A stretch of DNA of 64,000 bases from Pseudomonas sp. NBRC 111124. GTDB lineage: Bacteria; Pseudomonadota; Gammaproteobacteria; Pseudomonadales; Pseudomonadaceae. Shown piece after piece: positions 61,391 to 64,000 of this stretch (positions are counted from its first letter, which is position 1; every line of letters begins with the position of its first letter). The notes below the pieces were generated by a model. That model made no database searches and had not been told where the DNA came from. It saw only the letters and a program-made list of their open reading frames with translations. The stretch covers positions 43,699-107,698 of the forward strand of contig NZ_BCBA01000034.1 of assembly GCF_001320245.1 (NCBI RefSeq), given 5' to 3'. Both the position numbers and the translations under genes were made by a program.

Positions 61391-62734
61391 ATGACCTTCA
61401 TCGTCTGGTTCGCCACGCTGGGCGCAGTCTTGCTGCTGCTCGCACTCTCATCCTCCTACCTGCGCTGGATCCCTGTGACCTCGTCTGTAGTGTGCCTTGC
61501 CCTGGGTATCGGCCTGGGTACATCGGGGCTAGGTTTTCTTCAGCTGGACGTGAGCAAGTCGAGCGGATGGATGGAGCACCTTACAGAAGTCGCGGTGTTG
61601 TTTTCGCTGTTCTTCAGTGGTTTGAAATTGCGCCTGCCCTTGCACAACCGCCGTTGGTGCAGCGCCTTTTTTCTAGCAGGGCCAGTGATGTTGATCTGCA
61701 TCGGTGGGGTAACGCTGGTGCTGCATCACGGCCTGAACTTGGGGTGGGGAGTCTCGCTACTAATCGGGGCGATCCTCGCACCCACTGACCCCGTGCTCGC
61801 AACTCTGGTGCAGGTGGTTGATGCCCAAGACGATGATCTTGTCCGTTTCAGCTTGTCGGGTGAGGCAGGGCTTAACGACGGCGTGGCGTTTCCCTTCGTC
61901 ATGCTTGGACTGTTCCTGCAACAGGACAATGGCCAGGCCTGGTTCAGTGACTGGTTGTTCAAGGACATGCTGTGGGCAGTAATCGCAGGCCTGTTGCTTG
62001 GCTACTGGATGGGGCGCGGCCTGGGCAAGCTCACGCTGTTCTTGCGTCTGCGCAACGACGACAGCACCGTCTCGCCCAATGACTATCTGGCCCTTGCCCT
62101 GATTGCGTTGGCATACGTGAGCGCCGAGTCGATACAGGCCTATGGGTTCCTCGCGGTGTTCGCTGCGGGCCTCGGTTTACGGCAGGCGGAGGTGCAGACC
62201 GCCAATAGCCCAGAAGAACCGGCTGCTGAACATCTGGTACAGCCTGTGGTGGGTCACCAGCACGTGGCGCCGGAGCTAGCCGTCAAAGGCGATTTGAAAG
62301 GGCTCGACGACTCGCAGGTAGCAGCGGGGATCATGTTGGGTGACATGCTGGCTTTCGGTAGCCTGATCGAACGGGCAATGGAAGTGTTTCTGGTGACCCT
62401 GCTCGGGGTAGTGCTCATTGAGCATTGGGACTGGCGGGCAGTGCTGGTGGCCGGCGCTTTGTTTTTTGTCATTCGCCCCATCAGTATCCTGCTGTTTCCG
62501 GCTCGGGGAGTGCTGGATATCCGCCAGCGTGGGCTTTTGGGGTGGTTTGGTATCCGAGGTATCGGTAGCTTCTACTACCTGTTCTATGCCCTCAATCATG
62601 GGCTGCTTCCCACGTTGGCCGCGCAGAGCATCAACCTGGTGCTGTCAGTGGTGGCGTTGAGTATTCTGCTGCATGGGTTGAGTGTCCAGCCGCTTCTTGC
62701 CAGATACGAAGCGTGGAAGGAAAGGGTTTCCTGA
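61391..62734 (+). CDS. cation/proton antiporter, CPA1-type
   Basis: About 447 residues and 12 TM helices. GWGVSLLIGAILAPTDPVLA (TDP region, ion-binding Asp) is near residue 116 and LSGEAGLNDGVAFPFV near 152, typical of CPA1 Na+/H+ antiporters. It likely exchanges Na+ or K+ for H+. ATG 61391 (MTFIVWFATLG) is preferred to GTG 61334 because the upstream part is hydrophilic. A terminator follows at 62752. Confidence 0.85.
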   Translation: MTFIVWFATLGAVLLLLALSSSYLRWIPVTSSVVCLALGIGLGTSGLGFLQLDVSKSSGWMEHLTEVAVLFSLFFSGLKLRLPLHNRRWCSAFFLAGPVMLICIGGVTLVLHHGLNLGWGVSLLIGAILAPTDPVLATLVQVVDAQDDDLVRFSLSGEAGLNDGVAFPFVMLGLFLQQDNGQAWFSDWLFKDMLWAVIAGLLLGYWMGRGLGKLTLFLRLRNDDSTVSPNDYLALALIALAYVSAESIQAYGFLAVFAAGLGLRQAEVQTANSPEEPAAEHLVQPVVGHQHVAPELAVKGDLKGLDDSQVAAGIMLGDMLAFGSLIERAMEVFLVTLLGVVLIEHWDWRAVLVAGALFFVIRPISILLFPARGVLDIRQRGLLGWFGIRGIGSFYYLFYALNHGLLPTLAAQSINLVLSVVALSILLHGLSVQPLLARYEAWKERVS

Positions 62735-62751
62735 TGGCCGTTCAGGAGAAA

Positions 62752-62780
62752 AGTGCCAGGGCAGCTATTGCCCTGGCACT
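62752..62780. terminator. bidirectional intrinsic terminator
   Basis: Perfect 12-bp stem AGTGCCAGGGCA (62752-62763) and TGCCCTGGCACT (62769-62780) with a 5-nt loop. On the minus strand it is followed by TTTTC, so it ends the KGG gene and may also serve the antiporter gene. Confidence 0.82.
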
Positions 62781-62793
62781 GGATCACCGCCAG

Positions 62794-63012
62794 TTAGCGG
62801 TTTTCGCTACCGCGACCGCCGGCGTGGCTGTTTTGCCCGCCTTTACGGCCCGCTTCGGAGGCACGCTCACGGTCGTTGGCAAAATTGCCGCCTGAACTCT
62901 GCCCGCCTTTGCGACCTGCCTCCGACGCCTTCTCGTGATCATTGGCAAAATTGCCAGGATTGTTCTGAGCAGTGCCACCTTGATGGCCACGATTGGTTTG
63001 GTTGTTAGCCAT
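62794..63012 (-). CDS. KGG-repeat general stress protein
   Basis: 72 residues made of two near-identical units, GNFANDHEKASEAGRKGGQ and GNFANDRERASEAGRKGGQ, the KGG (con-10/GsiB-like) motif. Disordered, hydrophilic stress protein. ATG 63012 with GAAAG upstream. The repeat makes the DNA itself tandemly duplicated at about 62850-62960. Confidence 0.85.
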   Translation of the reverse strand: MANNQTNRGHQGGTAQNNPGNFANDHEKASEAGRKGGQSSGGNFANDRERASEAGRKGGQNSHAGGRGSENR

Positions 63013-63148
63013 GATCTTTCACCTCATGTCGTCACACAGGAAAGTCTGTGTTCAACTCGGACGTCGGGGCGCGGGGTGTTTACTCCGTGGGTTTTAGCCG
63101 AGGCCGACGGGTTGCGCGAAAGAACCGGTGCAGGCGTGTGTGGCGTCC

Positions 63149-63601
63149 TTAAGCTTTGTTCGCGAACGTTTGGAAAGGATCAAGCTTGGCAGACGTCGAC
63201 CTTCCAGCCCCGTCGGCGTGGTTAAGCTGAGCGCAGAGCAGTTCCTGGAGCTGGGTTATTGGCCACGGCTTAGGAAGGAACTCCGCACCTGGCGGCAACA
63301 CTCTCCCTGCAAATTCGTAGTATCCGCTCATGACAATGATGCGCGTCTGAGGTTTTTGCTGGCTTGCCATCCAGGCAAGATCAACCCCATTGAGTAAACC
63401 AGGCGTTTGTACATCCGTTATCAGCAGCGTCCAATCTTGCTTCCTCAACGCCTCATTGCCGTCATCGGCAGTCGCCAACGCTGTCACCATGGCCCCCCAT
63501 TCTTCCAGGTACAGGGTCAAAAGCTCTCGAATCATGGGTTCGTCCTCAACGATGAGAACAGTTGGGCGAATTATCTTCGCAGCGGAAAGCAGCTCTTTCA
63601 T
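63149..63601 (-). CDS. stand-alone response-regulator receiver protein
   Basis: 150 residues: VLIVEDEPMIRELL (acidic pair), LLITDVQTPG (acceptor Asp), IIVMSGYY (Ser) and FLPKPW (Lys), then a short unstructured tail. No DNA-binding domain. ATG 63601 overlaps the stop of a 48-residue gene by 4 nt (ATGA). Partner kinase not in the window. Confidence 0.83.
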   Translation of the reverse strand: MKELLSAAKIIRPTVLIVEDEPMIRELLTLYLEEWGAMVTALATADDGNEALRKQDWTLLITDVQTPGLLNGVDLAWMASQQKPQTRIIVMSGYYEFAGRVLPPGAEFLPKPWPITQLQELLCAQLNHADGAGRSTSAKLDPFQTFANKA

Positions 63602-63744
63602 ACGGGTACTCGGACATGCGGCTGCAGGAAGGGAGGGACATCCAGGTCTGCTTGCTTTCTTCCAGCAAGACGTAGCAGCGCGCCATCACTACGACATCGC
63701 CAGCGTTCAAGAAATTCACTCCAACTTGAGTCAGTGCCGTCCAT
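63598..63744 (-). CDS. 48-residue protein translationally coupled to the receiver gene
   Basis: MDGTDSSWSEFLERWRCRSD then GALLRLAGRKQADLDVPPF and a stop that overlaps the receiver ATG (ATGA, 63598-63601). ATG 63744 has AAGGA 6 nt upstream. The overlap and the good ribosome site make it a likely real short gene. No family recognised. Confidence 0.55.
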   Translation of the reverse strand: MDGTDSSWSEFLERWRCRSDGALLRLAGRKQADLDVPPFLQPHVRVPV

Positions 63745-63867
63745 ACCCATCCTTGAGCGGAACTATAACGGTGCGACCCTCTGGACACATCGACGCCGCT
63801 GACACCGCTTTACTGAACCTCTGGAATTTTCGTGACTCAACCCTCCATCAGCGTGTGAGGCCTCCTG

Positions 63868-64000
63868 ATGCGAACGTTCGAGAAAAACCTCTCTGCCGCC
63901 CAATTGCTGAAGCTCAACTGTCTGGCAGACTGGTACCGCGTGCTGGAAAGCAGGGCCTTACGAATGGATTCGCCAGACGAATATCATGAGGAATTGCTTT
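63868..64000 (+). CDS. hypothetical protein, cut by window edge
   Basis: ATG 63868 opens MRTFEKNLSAAQLLKLNCLA then DWYRVLESRALRMDSPDEYH and runs past the window end. Helical, hydrophilic, with no motif seen in the 44 visible codons. It is on the opposite strand from, and divergent to, the receiver operon. Confidence 0.5.
   Translation, partial: MRTFEKNLSAAQLLKLNCLADWYRVLESRALRMDSPDEYHEELL

Noticed and set aside
62840..62970. CRISPR-like direct repeat
   Set aside because: The repeat is the coding tandem of the KGG protein, with no spacers.

Overview
The window looks like a Pseudomonas putida-group chromosome. It has paired fadD genes, a gamma-glutamyl-polyamine pair (puuA/puuB-like), hrpA, a FabH-like synthase, a Porin_5-type porin, azoR, and the inverted repeats typical of P. 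putida (core CGCGGG...CCCGCTCCCACAG) between genes. No rRNA or tRNA gene and no CRISPR array was seen.

Region 1 (about 1-24,110) is ordinary core chromosome: fatty-acid activation (fadD2 cut by the window edge, fadD1), polyamine use, RNA helicase HrpA, a KAS-III homologue, a porin, an ABC exporter, a cyclophilin, an alpha/beta hydrolase, a LysR regulator, azoR and three transporters. One gene there, a GNAT/DUF482-type protein, is split by an in-frame amber codon. The region ends abruptly inside a mechanosensitive channel gene (YbdG/MscS type), of which only the C-terminal 180 or so codons remain.

Region 2 (about 24,111-42,050) is a mobile island. It opens with three same-strand genes matching the Gamma-Mobile-Trio: GmtY (tyrosine recombinase), a giant GmtZ (tandem integrase repeat units, a recombinase-like C-terminal half and a Cys/His cluster) and GmtX. 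The cargo is mostly defence-like: an HNH nuclease with an RsiV/DUF3298-like tail, a multi-pass membrane protein, a compact CBASS-like pair (SLATT membrane effector plus CD-NTase with a C-terminal sensor), a DUF3892-like small protein, a two-gene Gabija system (OLD ATPase/TOPRIM nuclease plus UvrD-like helicase), the wreck of a DEDDh exonuclease and a 2-TM protein of unknown function. A G-poor, C-rich tract with the motif CATACTAT occurs at the left end and again near 41.8-41.95 kb, so the right end may lie there.

Region 3 (about 42,050-47,700) is further accessory DNA: a coiled-coil/CHAT caspase-like protease, divergent from a membrane protein overlapped by a 43-residue proline-rich peptide, then a TIGR04141/DUF6119 protein and a set of small or decayed Pseudomonas accessory genes. 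The CHAT plus membrane plus proline-rich set is the best candidate here for an undescribed defence or cell-death system.

Region 4 (about 47,780-64,000) is a block of stress-type genes: zinc formaldehyde/alcohol dehydrogenase, hemerythrin, GH15 glucanase/trehalase, DUF421, CinA-like amidase, SDR, M42 peptidase, lipoprotein esterase, SrpA-like catalase, DUF2188, HhH protein, two stand-alone receivers, iron permease-like protein, a cation/proton antiporter and a KGG-repeat protein. The content resembles RpoS-dependent stress islands of pseudomonads. The missing 5' part of the channel gene is not found in the window, so the rightmost limit of the acquired DNA is unknown.
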